From: Raineyella sp034933565
Lineage (GTDB): Bacteria; Actinomycetota; Actinomycetes; Propionibacteriales; Propionibacteriaceae
Reading direction: 5' to 3'
Length of the DNA stretch: 64,000 nt
Assembly: GCF_034933565.1 (NCBI RefSeq)
Contig: NZ_JAYFNG010000009.1
Coordinates: 73,451 to 137,450, forward strand
The notes beneath the pieces are model-generated. The model worked only from the letters and a program-made list of their open reading frames with translations. It ran no database searches and was not told the origin of the DNA. Positions 27,308 to 35,577 of the stretch are shown here, one piece after another. Position 1 is the first letter of the stretch; each line of letters begins with the position of its first letter. The position numbers and the translations under genes are program-made.

Positions 27308-27365
27308 CCCGGACGCGCTCCGGTCGGCGGACGGCTCAGGACGCGGATGTGAGAGTATGCACCCG

Positions 27366-28463
27366 ATGACCGAGAACCAGCCGCAGACCGCCGTCCCCAG
27401 CCCCGACGAGGCCGCCCCCGAGGGCACCCAGCCGGGTCTCATCGCGCGTGAACAGGACGTCCTGGCGCATCCGGAGCGCTACCGGATCCTCACCGGTGAC
27501 CGCCCGACCGGCTCGCTGCACCTCGGTCACTACCTCGGCACCCTGCAGCGCCGGGTGCAACTGCAGAACGCCGGCGTGCCGACGGTCCTGGTCATCGCCG
27601 ACTTCCAGGTCATCACCGACCGTGAGGACCCCGGTGACATCCAGCGCAATGTCTTCGAGATCCTCAAGGACTACCTGGCCTGCGGCATCGATCCCGAGAA
27701 GACGATCACCTTCACCCATTCGGCGGTGCCGGCCCTCAACGAGCTGCTGCTGCCGTTCCTGTCCGTGGTCAGCCTGCCGGAGATGGAGCGCAACCCCACG
27801 GTGAAGTCAGAGCTCGCGGCGTCCGGCCAGAAGACCCTCAACGGGCTGCTGCTCACCTACCCGGTGCACCAGGCCGCGGACATCCTGTTCTGCAAGGGCA
27901 ACCTCGTGCCGGTGGGCCGCGACCAGCTCCCGCACGTCGAGCAGACCCGCGTCGTCGCCCGCCGGATCAACGAGCGCTACGCCGGGGGCCGGACGATCCT
28001 GCCCGAGCCGCAGGCGCTGCTCTCCCCCGCCCCGCTGGTGCTCGGCATCGACGGCGACAAGATGTCGAAGTCGCGCAACAACTTCATCTCCATCTCCCAC
28101 ACCGCTGAGGAGACCGCCAAGCTGCTCCGCAGGGCGAAGACCGACGCCGACCGCCACATCACGTACGAGCCGGAGACCCGCCCCGAGGTGTCCTCGCTGG
28201 TGCTGATCGGCGCTCTGCTCAGCGGCCAGGAGCCGGAGGACTTCGCCGCGGCGATCGGCGATCGTGGCGGCAAGGCCCTCAAGGACGCGGTGACCGAGGC
28301 CGTGAACGAGCACCTCGCCCCGATCCGGGCCCGCCGACTGGAGCTCGCCGAGGACCCCGGCTACCTGCAGCAGGTCCTGCGGACCGCCAACGAGAAGGCG
28401 AACGCGATGGCCGACGCGACCCTGACCGAGGTCAAGGACGCGCTGGGGATGATCTACTACTGA
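27366..28463 (+). CDS. trpS: tryptophan-tRNA ligase
   Basis: A 365-residue class I aminoacyl-tRNA synthetase. The Rossmann HIGH motif appears as TGDRPTGSLHLGHYLGTLQR (about 43-62) and the KMSKS loop as IDGDKMSKSRNNF (about 234-246). Intermediate family sequences include VIADFQVITDREDP and YPVHQAADILFCKGNLVPVG, then RDQLPHVEQTR. The first ~30 residues are an acidic/Pro-rich extension not seen in E. coli TrpS. An in-frame ATG at 27357 would add three residues. Divergent from purK; convergent with gtrA. Confidence 0.96.
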   Translation: MTENQPQTAVPSPDEAAPEGTQPGLIAREQDVLAHPERYRILTGDRPTGSLHLGHYLGTLQRRVQLQNAGVPTVLVIADFQVITDREDPGDIQRNVFEILKDYLACGIDPEKTITFTHSAVPALNELLLPFLSVVSLPEMERNPTVKSELAASGQKTLNGLLLTYPVHQAADILFCKGNLVPVGRDQLPHVEQTRVVARRINERYAGGRTILPEPQALLSPAPLVLGIDGDKMSKSRNNFISISHTAEETAKLLRRAKTDADRHITYEPETRPEVSSLVLIGALLSGQEPEDFAAAIGDRGGKALKDAVTEAVNEHLAPIRARRLELAEDPGYLQQVLRTANEKANAMADATLTEVKDALGMIYY

Positions 28464-28477
28464 CGGACGGCTCCCGG

Positions 28478-28561
28478 GGCACCCGTGTGACGGCACCCGT
28501 GCGACGGCACCCGCGTAGCGGCACCCGTGTGACGGCCCCCGCGTAGCGGCACCCGTGCGAG
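28478..28561. repeat. 14-bp tandem repeat, about six copies
   Basis: Units beginning GGCACCCGYGTGACG-type sequence recur every 14 bp at 28478, 28492, 28506, 28520, 28534 and 28548. The unit length is not a multiple of three, and no ORF with an RBS uses it. Confidence 0.75.
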
Positions 28562-28664
28562 TAACGGCGGTGTCGCTCGCCCGGTCGGCCCCATTGTCGG
28601 ACCCTTCCGGGTGACCGCGATGCTCATGTCGGCTGCCCCTCCTCACAGCGGCCGACGCTCGTCA

Positions 28665-28694
28665 ACTTGGTCGACGGAGTTCCGTCGGCCAAGT
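28665..28694. terminator. bidirectional hairpin between trpS and gtrA
   Basis: ACTTGG-T-CGACGG pairs with CCGTCG-G-CCAAGT (13 bp including one T-G pair) around the loop AGTT. Located between convergent genes. An outer GGCCGACG/CGTCGGCC alternative pairing (28650/28683) also exists. Confidence 0.7.
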
Positions 28695-28721
28695 CCAGGA
28701 AGGGCGGTCTACGCCACTTGC

Positions 28722-28840
28722 GTCGGCCTATGTCAGGATCTGTGTCAGCTGGGTCGGCCTATGTCAGGACCTGTGCCAGCTGGGTCGGCCTATGTCAGGA
28801 CCTGCGCCAGCTGGGTCGGCCTACCTCAGTTGTGTCGGCC
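28722..28840. repeat. 31-bp tandem repeat, three copies plus partial
   Basis: Units starting GTCGGCCTATGTCAGGA occur at 28722, 28753 and 28784, then degenerate copies at 28815 and 28834. They are directly abutting with no unique spacers, so this is a minisatellite and not a CRISPR. Confidence 0.8.
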
Positions 28841-28870
28841 GCGACCGGACAAGTTCGGTCAATCCCGGGC

Positions 28871-28925
28871 GCAGCCGGTCAGCCCCGGACGCAGCCGGTC
28901 AGCCCCGGACGGGGCCGGTCAGCCG
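28871..28925. repeat. 20-bp tandem repeat, 2.75 copies
   Basis: GCAGCCGGTCAGCCCCGGAC at 28871 and 28891, followed by a partial unit at 28911 that reaches the gtrA stop. Third distinct repeat family within the same 462-nt gap (28464-28925), which otherwise holds no gene. Confidence 0.75.
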
Positions 28926-29735
28926 TCAGTCGACGGCGGCCGCACCGGCCTCCCGGACCGGGGTCTCGGTGGGACGGAAGATCAGCCACCGCTGCAGGGA
29001 GAAGTTCGCGATCGTGGCCGCCCCCTGGCCGAAGACGAAGGAGACCGTCTGGACCACGAGGCGCGGCAGGTGCTCCTGGGCGAGCAACGGGAACAGCTTC
29101 GAGAAGATGCCGACCTGCAGCGCGAAGGTGATCACGTACGTCAGCATCGTCAGGACGAAGCGTCGCTTGGACGGCTGAGCCTTGAAGGTGAACCGTCGGT
29201 TGAGCGAGTATGCGGTGATGGTGCCGACGATGAACGAGGCCGCCTTCGCCGGGGTGTAGCCGATCCCGACCGCCATCAGGATCAGCAGCAGCCCGAAGTC
29301 CACGACAGCCGACATCACACCGGTGCCGAAGTACCGGATGACCTGCTGCACCAGTCCGACGTGTTCGACGTCGACGTGAGCGGCCCGAGGGTTCCCCTCC
29401 GGAGCGTCGATGAGCCCGGTGCCGACACGGTTCGCCTCGATGCGTCCGGCGTCACCGAGGCCGGCCTCGGTGCGTCCGCCGTCGACGGGTGCGGTGTCGA
29501 TGGGGGCGGTGTCGGTGCTGCTCGTCTCGATGATCGTCGTCTCCGTGCTCGTGGCCTCTGTCGTGGCCGGGTCCCGTACGGTCGCTCCCGTCGGGTCGGT
29601 GCCGGTGACGGTCCCGACGTGCAGGTCGGCCGTGGTCGGGGCGACCGCAGGTGGTTCGGCCTCGTGGTCCGTCGGGGACCGGGCCGGGAGTTCCTCGTCA
29701 GGCCGCTCGGCCTGGTCGCTCCCGGGGCTCGTCAC
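28926..29735 (-). CDS. GtrA-family membrane protein
   Basis: A 269-residue protein. Residues 1-125 are a Thr/Asp/Glu/Pro-rich, probably disordered N-terminal region (repeats like TDTAPIDTAPVDGG). Residues ~130-260 are a GtrA domain with four transmembrane helices: VIRYFGTGVMSAVVDFGLLL, KAASFIVGTITAYSLNRRFT (with the conserved NRRFTF), TMLTYVITFALQVGIF, and a fourth around FGQGAATIANFSLQRWLIFR. GtrA proteins are thought to move or stabilise polyprenyl-linked sugars at the membrane; Rv3789 does this for the decaprenyl-arabinose pathway. The DPA enzymes at 33.8-35.5 kb make such a role plausible here. GTG start with -10 box TACGCT 6 nt upstream. Confidence 0.88.
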   Translation of the reverse strand: MTSPGSDQAERPDEELPARSPTDHEAEPPAVAPTTADLHVGTVTGTDPTGATVRDPATTEATSTETTIIETSSTDTAPIDTAPVDGGRTEAGLGDAGRIEANRVGTGLIDAPEGNPRAAHVDVEHVGLVQQVIRYFGTGVMSAVVDFGLLLILMAVGIGYTPAKAASFIVGTITAYSLNRRFTFKAQPSKRRFVLTMLTYVITFALQVGIFSKLFPLLAQEHLPRLVVQTVSFVFGQGAATIANFSLQRWLIFRPTETPVREAGAAAVD

Positions 29736-29741
29736 CGGGAC

Positions 29742-29747
29742 AGCGTA
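29742..29747 (-). promoter_or_regulatory. -10 box for leaderless gtrA transcript
   Basis: TACGCT on the reverse strand, 6 nt before the GTG at 29735; decides the start over an upstream in-frame one at 29786. Confidence 0.5.
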
Positions 29748-30076
29748 ACCCGCGGCCCGGACGACCTCCTGTTCCGGCGCCCGCACCGTCGGCCGACACC
29801 CACGAGATTCTCAGGTTGTGCCCCGGGTGTTCCCGGACTGCGGCACACGCGCGCCACGGACCGAATGTGAGGTCGGTCACCCTCAAGTGGCTTCCTGTCG
29901 GGCCGCCCGCAGTCCCGGCCAGGTGGCCCGCAGTCCCACCGGGCGGTCCGGCCACCGCCGGGCAGCTCCGCCCCCACCGTCACCGCACGGCGATCCCGCA
30001 GTCACGGACCCCTGCCGGTCGTCCCACAGCCCGATCGGTCCGCTGGCCACCGCCGGCGCCGCAGTCACCGCAGCGG
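29748..30076. other. gene-free GC-rich gap between birA and gtrA
   Basis: About 330 nt downstream of birA. It contains several partly repeated CCCGCAGTCCC and GGCCACCGCC motifs. I see no ORF with an RBS or family match. Confidence 0.5.
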
Positions 30077-30898
30077 TCAGCGCAGGTGGGTGACGTCCCC
30101 TGCGGCGAACGCCTCCACGCCGGTCGCGGTCTGCACCAGCACGGCCCCGGTGTGGTCGATGCCGATCGCCTCACCGACGACCGTACGGCTCGTGCCACCG
30201 GGCACCTCGAGCAGCACCCGCACCTGCCGGCCGAGGGTGGAGCACTGGTCCTCGTACGCCTGGCGCATCTGCGCGAGCCGGCCCTCGTCCCACATCCGGT
30301 ACATCTGCGACCAGGCGTCGAGCACCTCCGCGATCAGGTCGGCCCTGTCGACCTCGGCACCGCACAGCCGCAGCGAGGTGGCGGTGGGCACCGGCAGCTC
30401 CTCGGCGGACAGCGAGACATTGATCCCGAAGCCGACGACGCACCCCGGCGAGGACGGGCCGTCCACCCGTTCGGAGAGGATCCCGCAGATCTTGTGGCCG
30501 TCGACCAGCACGTCGTTGGGCCACTTGAGGGTGGCGTCCACCCCGGTCGCACGGCGGATCCCTCGGGCGACCGCGACACCGGTGAGCAGGGAGAGCCACA
30601 TCCACTCGGGCAGCGGCCGGCGCGGGGCCACCCCGAGGGAGATCGCCACGGCCGCTCCGGGCGGCGCCTCCCACCGCCGGTCGAAGCGCCCGCGGCCGGT
30701 GCTCTGATGGTCGGCGACGCGGACCAGACCGACCCCGTCACCGGCCCGGATCCGGGCGGCGACATCGGCATTCGTCGACCCGGTGGACCCGACCACCTCG
30801 ACGCTGTGCCACAGTCCGGCACCCACCCCAAGGGCCGTTCCTTCCGCCAGAACCCGTGCGCGGAGGCGCTCTGCATCGGTACGTGGGGACTCGGGCAT
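30077..30898 (-). CDS. birA: biotin-[acetyl-CoA-carboxylase] ligase
   Basis: A 273-residue class I biotin protein ligase (no N-terminal DNA-binding domain, so no repressor function). It activates biotin to biotinyl-AMP and attaches it to the carboxylase BCCP Lys. Motifs are STGSTNADVAARI (about 39-51), DHQSTGRGRFDRRWEAPPGA (the biotin/AMP loop, GRGR-type), LKWPNDVLVDGHKICGIL and VVGFGINVSLS. It is divergent from accD (167 nt), and the biotinylated subunit is encoded at 36.4 kb. A TAGGCT -10 box is 7 nt before the ATG. Confidence 0.95.
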   Translation of the reverse strand: MPESPRTDAERLRARVLAEGTALGVGAGLWHSVEVVGSTGSTNADVAARIRAGDGVGLVRVADHQSTGRGRFDRRWEAPPGAAVAISLGVAPRRPLPEWMWLSLLTGVAVARGIRRATGVDATLKWPNDVLVDGHKICGILSERVDGPSSPGCVVGFGINVSLSAEELPVPTATSLRLCGAEVDRADLIAEVLDAWSQMYRMWDEGRLAQMRQAYEDQCSTLGRQVRVLLEVPGGTSRTVVGEAIGIDHTGAVLVQTATGVEAFAAGDVTHLR

Positions 30899-30905
30899 GT
30901 TCCCC

Positions 30906-30911
30906 AGCCTA
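30906..30911 (-). promoter_or_regulatory. -10 box for leaderless birA transcript
   Basis: TAGGCT on the reverse strand, 7 nt before the ATG at 30898. Confidence 0.6.
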
Positions 30912-31064
30912 CCGGCGCCGACCAGATCACTCGGCGACCGGCGGAGCGCTCGCTCAGGCGCTACAGTCGGGCCAAGCCCGCACCCCTTGTCCGACACCGT
31001 ACAGACCGTACGAGGGACGGGCGCTACACCGTAGTAGGCACCCGAGGCGAAGGTTTCAAAAGGT

Positions 31065-32636
31065 ATGGACGTCGACATCCACACGACAGCAGGGAAACTC
31101 GAGGATCTGAAGCGGCGCATCGAGGAGGCGGTCAACGCCGGCTCTGCCGCAGCTGTCGAGAAGCAGCATGCGAGGGGCAAGCAGACGGCCCGCGAGCGGA
31201 TCGAGGCCCTGCTCGACGAGGGCTCCTTCGCCGAGCTGGATCAGTTCGCCCGCCACCGCTCCCACGCCTTCGGGCTCGAGGCACGGCGTCCGTACGGTGA
31301 CGGCGTGGTCACGGGTATCGGCTCCATCCACGGTCGCCCGGTGTGCATCTTCTCGCAGGACGTGACCATCTTCGGTGGCGCCCTCGGCGAGGTGTACGGC
31401 GAGAAGATCGTCAAGATCATCGACTTCGCCCTGAAGACCGGCTGCCCGCTGATCGGCATCAACGAGGGTGGCGGCGCCCGCATCCAGGAGGGTGTGGTCT
31501 CCCTGGGCCTCTACGGCGAGATCTTCCGTCGCAACACCCTCGCCTCCGGTGTCATCCCGCAGATCTCGCTGATCATGGGCGCCGCGGCCGGCGGCCACGT
31601 GTACTCCCCCGCACTGACCGACTTCACCATCATGGTCGACCAGACCTCGCAGATGTTCATCACCGGCCCGGCGGTGATCAAGACCGTGACCGGCGAGGAC
31701 GTCTCGCTGGAGGACCTGGGCGGTGCCCGCACCCACAACACCAAGTCCGGCAACGCCCACTACCTGGCCGCCGACGAGGCCGACGCGCTCGAGTACGTCC
31801 GTGAGCTGGTCTCCTACCTGCCGCAGAACAACCTCGAGGACCCGCCGTACTACGACGAGGTGGCCGATCTCGCCATCAACGAGACCGACCTCGCCCTGGA
31901 CACGCTGATCCCGGACTCCCCGAACCAGCCGTACGACATCCGCCGGGTGATCGAGGCCGTCCTGGACGACGAGGAATTCCTCGAGGTGCAGGAGCTGTTC
32001 GCGCAGAACATCGTCGTCGGCTTCGGCCGGGTCGAGGGCCGTACGGTCGGCATCGTCGCGAACCAGCCGATGCAGTTCGCCGGCTGCCTCGACATCGACG
32101 CGTCGGAGAAGGCCGCCCGCTTCGTGCGGACCTGTGACTGCTTCAACATCCCGATCGTCACCTTCGAGGACACCCCGGGCTTCCTGCCGGGCACCGACCA
32201 GGAGTGGAACGGCATCATCCGCCGCGGCGCGAAGCTGATCTTCGCCTACGCCGAGGCGACCGTCCCGCTGATCACGATCATCACCCGCAAGGCCTACGGC
32301 GGCGCGTACGACGTGATGGGTTCCAAGCACCTGGGCGCCGACGTCAACCTCGCCTGGCCGACCGCCCAGATCGCCGTGATGGGCGCCGACGGTGCGGTGG
32401 AGATCCTCTACCGCAAGCAGCTGGCCAACGACTCCGACCCGGCCGCGCTGCGCAAGACGCTGGTCGATGAGTACAACGACACGCTGGCCAACCCGTACGT
32501 GGCCGCGGAGCGTGGCTACGTCGATCAGGTCATCCAGCCGCACGACACCCGGCAGGAGATCGTCCGCGTCCTGCGGCTGCTGCGCACCAAGCGCGAGAGC
32601 ATGCCGCCGAAGAAGCACGGGAACATCCCGCTGTGA
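31065..32636 (+). CDS. accD5: acyl-CoA carboxylase beta (carboxyltransferase) subunit, propionyl-CoA type
   Basis: A 523-residue carboxyltransferase that transfers CO2 from carboxybiotin to acyl-CoA, probably propionyl-CoA to methylmalonyl-CoA. Both crotonase-like halves are intact: the N-terminal oxyanion region INEGGGARIQEGVVSLGLYG with GAAAGGHVYSPALTDFTIMV, and the C-terminal half with VTFEDTPGFLPGTDQEWNGI and ITRKAYGGAYDVMGSKHLGA. AAGG lies 4-5 nt before the ATG. The gene is followed with overlap by accE, then maf, as in mycobacterial accD5-accE5. The propionyl preference is inferred from AccD5/PccB resemblance. Confidence 0.94.
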   Translation: MDVDIHTTAGKLEDLKRRIEEAVNAGSAAAVEKQHARGKQTARERIEALLDEGSFAELDQFARHRSHAFGLEARRPYGDGVVTGIGSIHGRPVCIFSQDVTIFGGALGEVYGEKIVKIIDFALKTGCPLIGINEGGGARIQEGVVSLGLYGEIFRRNTLASGVIPQISLIMGAAAGGHVYSPALTDFTIMVDQTSQMFITGPAVIKTVTGEDVSLEDLGGARTHNTKSGNAHYLAADEADALEYVRELVSYLPQNNLEDPPYYDEVADLAINETDLALDTLIPDSPNQPYDIRRVIEAVLDDEEFLEVQELFAQNIVVGFGRVEGRTVGIVANQPMQFAGCLDIDASEKAARFVRTCDCFNIPIVTFEDTPGFLPGTDQEWNGIIRRGAKLIFAYAEATVPLITIITRKAYGGAYDVMGSKHLGADVNLAWPTAQIAVMGADGAVEILYRKQLANDSDPAALRKTLVDEYNDTLANPYVAAERGYVDQVIQPHDTRQEIVRVLRLLRTKRESMPPKKHGNIPL

Positions 32637-32872
32637 GCACCGACATCGACGAGAAGAAGCCCACCGAGATCTTCCGCGTCACCTGCGGGAATCCCTCGGA
32701 GGAGGATCTGGCGGCGATCGCTGTGGTGCTCGCCGCCCTTGCCGGGCCCGACGCCACGCCGGGCACCGGCACCCAGCCCCGTCACTCCCGGTACAACTCG
32801 TACTGGCGGGCCATCCGCCGGACGTTCTCGACCGGCCGGGAGACCTGGAACTCGGGCCTGCGCCAGTTCTAG
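32633..32872 (+). CDS. accE: acyl-CoA carboxylase epsilon subunit
   Basis: A 79-residue protein with the AccE pattern: IFRVTCGNPSEEDLAAIAVV near the N-terminus and a C-terminal SYWRAIRRTFSTGRETWNSG. In AccA3-AccD5 complexes the epsilon subunit bridges alpha and beta and raises activity. The GTG start overlaps the accD TGA by 4 nt, so stoichiometric synthesis is likely. The family is restricted to actinobacteria. Confidence 0.9.
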   Translation: MSTDIDEKKPTEIFRVTCGNPSEEDLAAIAVVLAALAGPDATPGTGTQPRHSRYNSYWRAIRRTFSTGRETWNSGLRQF

Positions 32873-32904
32873 GGCAGGCCGTCCAGGGTCACGCCCGACA
32901 GGCC

Positions 32905-32910
32905 TAACCT
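32905..32910 (+). promoter_or_regulatory. -10 box for leaderless maf transcript
   Basis: TAACCT lies 7 nt before the GTG at 32918, inside the 45-nt gap after accE. Confidence 0.5.
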
Positions 32911-32917
32911 GTCCGAC

Positions 32918-33820
32918 GTGACCGACACACCCACCATCGACCGAGCCGGGGAGACCACTCCGCGACCGGGCCGGCGCCCCTCATCGGGGCACCGCCTGGT
33001 CCTGGGGTCGGCCTCCCCGGCTCGTCTGTCCACCCTGCGGGCCGCGGGTCTCACTCCCGACGTGATCGTCTCCGGCGTCGACGAGGACGGCGTCACCGCC
33101 GCCAGCCCCGCCGCGCTCGCCGCGCTGCTGGCCCGGCTCAAGGCCGAGGCGGTGGTCCGGGCCCTCCGGGACCGGGACACCGACACGCGCGGGGACGCCG
33201 CGCCCCGGGAGGCCGACACGCGCAGGGACGCCGACGTACCCCGGCAGCACGCTCTGCCCCGGGAGCACGACCTGGCCCGCGGGCGCACCGCGACCCAAGA
33301 GCCCGCCCGGGCGGGGCGTCGCAGCACCGTCGTGATCGGCTGCGACTCGGTCCTCGAGATGGACGGCGTCGCGTACGGCAAGCCCCACTCGGCCGCGGAG
33401 GCGCGGGAGCGCTGGCGGCGGATGCGCGGCGCCACCGGAGTGCTGCACACCGGCCACCATGTGGTGGTGCTCCCCGCAGCACCTGATCAGGCCCCGACCA
33501 CGGCACCCGACCAGGCCCCGCCCGGCACGGCACCGGGCCCCGACCCGACCGGGGCCGCCGAGGGTGCCGGGCCGCGCGTCGCCAGCGCCGTCGGCAGCAC
33601 CGTGGTGCACTTCGCCGACCCCACCGACGCGGAGATCGACGCGTACGTGGCCACCGGCGAGCCGCAGCGTGTCGCCGGGGCGTTCACCCTGGACGGGCTC
33701 GGCGGGGCCTTCGTCGCCGGGGTCGAGGGGGACCCGCACAATGTCGTCGGCATCAGCCTGCCGCTGCTGCGCGATCTGCTGGGCGGCCTCGGAATCAGCT
33801 GGGTCGATCTGTGGCAGTAG
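32918..33820 (+). CDS. maf: Maf-family nucleotide pyrophosphatase with two low-complexity insertions
   Basis: A 300-residue Maf protein (family usually ~190-210). Core motifs are RLVLGSASPARLSTLRAAGL (26-45), VIGCDSVLEMDGVAYGKPHS (about 139-158) and AEARERWRRMRGATGVLHTG; the C-terminal half has VNG-type AFTLDGLGGAFVAGVEGDPH. Maf proteins hydrolyse dNTP/NTP (dTTP, UTP or modified nucleotides) and delay septation in Bacillus. Extra sequence sits at ~86-135 (Arg/Asp-rich repeats such as DRDTDTRGDAAPREADTRRD) and ~187-222 (Pro/Ala-rich, APDQAPTTAPDQAPPGTAPG). Both insertions appear between core elements, so activity may be retained. Confidence 0.9.
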   Translation: MTDTPTIDRAGETTPRPGRRPSSGHRLVLGSASPARLSTLRAAGLTPDVIVSGVDEDGVTAASPAALAALLARLKAEAVVRALRDRDTDTRGDAAPREADTRRDADVPRQHALPREHDLARGRTATQEPARAGRRSTVVIGCDSVLEMDGVAYGKPHSAAEARERWRRMRGATGVLHTGHHVVVLPAAPDQAPTTAPDQAPPGTAPGPDPTGAAEGAGPRVASAVGSTVVHFADPTDAEIDAYVATGEPQRVAGAFTLDGLGGAFVAGVEGDPHNVVGISLPLLRDLLGGLGISWVDLWQ

Positions 33821-33823
33821 GCT
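33818..33823 (+). promoter_or_regulatory. -10 box overlapping the maf stop codon
   Basis: TAGGCT starts on the TAG stop of maf and lies 9 nt before the ATG at 33833, giving the arabinose-lipid genes their own near-leaderless promoter. Confidence 0.45.
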
Positions 33824-33832
33824 GACGCCATC

Positions 33833-34759
33833 ATGAGTTCGACGCCCGATTCCGGAATCGCCCCCCAGACCCCTGAGGCCACTCGTTCCCGGCCGCTCCT
33901 CCCGGCCTGGTTGCGGGCCATGCGGCCGAAGCAGTGGGTCAAGAACGTTCTCGTCCTCGCTGCTCCCCTGGCGGCCGGACGGATCGGCGAGTCCCGTGTG
34001 CTGGTGTCCACCCTCCTGGCGATGGTGGCCTTCATCCTGGTGTCCGCCTCCATCTACCTGCTCAACGACATCCACGACATCGAGGCGGACCGCCAGCACC
34101 CGAAGAAGCGGTTCCGCCCCATCCCGGCCGGCGAGCTGCCGGTCCCGATCGCGTGGGTGCTCGCCGCGGTGACCGGCATCGGGGGTCTGGCCCTCGGCTT
34201 CGGGGTGTCCCTCGGCCTGGGCATCACGCTGGCGACGTACGTCGTGGTGCAGTTCCTCTACTCCTACTTCCTCAAGGACTTCCCGGTCATCGACCTCGCC
34301 GTGGTGGCCTCCGGCTTCCTGCTGCGGGCCGTCGCCGGCGGCGTCGCGAGCGACATCCCGCTCAGCCAGTGGTTCCTGCTGGTCGCCTCGTTCGGCTCGA
34401 TGTTCATGGTCGCCGGCAAGCGCTATTCCGAGATGCGTCACCTCGGTCCGGAGGCGGGCACCCGCAAGTCGCTGGCCGGCTACACCGAGAGCTATCTCAA
34501 GTTCGTCTGGGAACTGGCGGCCGTCGCCGTGGTGATGTCCTATTCGCTGTGGGCCTTCGACCAGCGCCTCGGCGGGTACACCAAGGGCCTGTGGGCCGGC
34601 ATCTCGATCTTCCCTTTCGCCATGGCGATGCTGCAGTACGCGTTCCGCATCGACCGCGGTGAGGGCGGCGCCCCCGAGGACGTCGTCCTGCACGACCGGG
34701 TGCTCCTCACACTCGGCCTGGCCTGGCTGGTGACCATCTGCCTCGCCGTCTTCCTCTGA
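33833..34759 (+). CDS. ubiA: decaprenyl-phosphate phosphoribosyltransferase (UbiA family)
   Basis: A 308-residue membrane prenyltransferase-fold enzyme with about nine transmembrane helices. The first Asp-rich motif NDIHDIEADRQHPKKRFRPI (79-98) and the context LRAMRPKQWVKNVLVLAAPL match Rv3806c, which attaches 5-phosphoribosyl-pyrophosphate to decaprenyl phosphate, the first committed step to decaprenylphosphoryl-arabinose. Further matches are LRAVAGGVASDIPLSQWFLL and FMVAGKRYSEMRHLGPEAGT, RKSLAGYTESYLKFVWELAA. Sixteen nt separate it from dprE2, so the pair forms an operon. The DprE1 oxidase that should act between them is not in the window. Confidence 0.92.
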   Translation: MSSTPDSGIAPQTPEATRSRPLLPAWLRAMRPKQWVKNVLVLAAPLAAGRIGESRVLVSTLLAMVAFILVSASIYLLNDIHDIEADRQHPKKRFRPIPAGELPVPIAWVLAAVTGIGGLALGFGVSLGLGITLATYVVVQFLYSYFLKDFPVIDLAVVASGFLLRAVAGGVASDIPLSQWFLLVASFGSMFMVAGKRYSEMRHLGPEAGTRKSLAGYTESYLKFVWELAAVAVVMSYSLWAFDQRLGGYTKGLWAGISIFPFAMAMLQYAFRIDRGEGGAPEDVVLHDRVLLTLGLAWLVTICLAVFL

Positions 34760-34775
34760 CCCCAGGAGCCCCCAC

Positions 34776-35534
34776 ATGATGGACGCGACCGCGAATCCCC
34801 GCACCCTGCTGCTGCTCGGCGGCACCTCCGACATCGCCCTGGCGATCGCCCGGGCGTACGCCACCGAGAGCCCGACCCTCGACGTGGTGCTGGCCGCCCG
34901 GCCGACCGAGCGCCGGACCGCGGCGGCCGAGGCACTGCGGGCCGAGGGGGTCGGCGTCCGGGAGGTCGACTTCGACGCCCGCGCCGCGGCGAGCCACGAG
35001 GCGACGATCGAGCAGGCCTTCGCCGGCCATGACGTGGACATGGCCGTGGTCGCGTTCGGGGTGCTGGGGGACGCGGAGGGCGCCTGGCAGGATCCGGAGC
35101 AGGCGCTGGAGATGGCCGAGATCAACTACACCGCGCCGGTGCACCTCGGCGTGCTGCTGGCGAACCGGATGCGGGCCCAGGGCCACGGTCGGATCGTCCT
35201 GCTGTCCAGCGTCGCCGGGGAGCGGATCCGCCGGTCCAACTTCGTCTACGGGTCCACCAAGGCCGGCGTCGACGGCTTCTACCGGGGGATGTCCGAGGCC
35301 CTGCGCGGCTCCGGCGTCGGTGTCCTCGTCGTCCGGCCCGGCTTCGTCCGGTCGAAGATGACCGCCGGCCTGCGCGCCGCCCCGCTCGCCGTGACCCCGG
35401 AGGAGGTGGCCGCCGAGGTCGTCGAAGGGGTCCGGACCCAGCGCTCCGTCATCTGGGTGCCGAAGCTCTTCCAGCTGATCATGCTGGTGCTCCGCCATGT
35501 CCCGCAGGCGATCTTCCGCAAGCTCCCCTTCTGA
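34776..35534 (+). CDS. dprE2: decaprenylphospho-beta-D-erythro-pentofuranosid-2-ulose 2-reductase
   Basis: A 252-residue short-chain dehydrogenase with TLLLLGGTSDIALAIARAYA (nucleotide-binding Gly motif, about 10-29) and catalytic Ser-Tyr-Lys in LSSVAGERIRRSNFVYGSTK. The wider pattern DVDMAVVAFGVLGDAEGAWQ, EMAEINYTAPVHLGVLLANR and VLRHVPQAIFRKLPF closely matches mycobacterial DprE2 (Rv3791). With NAD(P)H it reduces the 2-keto intermediate made by DprE1 to decaprenylphosphoryl-arabinose, the donor for arabinan. CCCAGGAG precedes the ATG. It follows the phosphoribosyltransferase by 16 nt. Confidence 0.92.
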   Translation: MMDATANPRTLLLLGGTSDIALAIARAYATESPTLDVVLAARPTERRTAAAEALRAEGVGVREVDFDARAAASHEATIEQAFAGHDVDMAVVAFGVLGDAEGAWQDPEQALEMAEINYTAPVHLGVLLANRMRAQGHGRIVLLSSVAGERIRRSNFVYGSTKAGVDGFYRGMSEALRGSGVGVLVVRPGFVRSKMTAGLRAAPLAVTPEEVAAEVVEGVRTQRSVIWVPKLFQLIMLVLRHVPQAIFRKLPF

Positions 35535-35577
35535 GCCCGAGGATAAGGCAGAAGAGCACGAAGAGAAGGCAGAAGCA

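Noticed and set aside
28722..28840. Repeats as a possible CRISPR array
   Set aside because: Units are 31 bp and abut directly with no unique spacers, and no cas genes are present; it is a tandem minisatellite.
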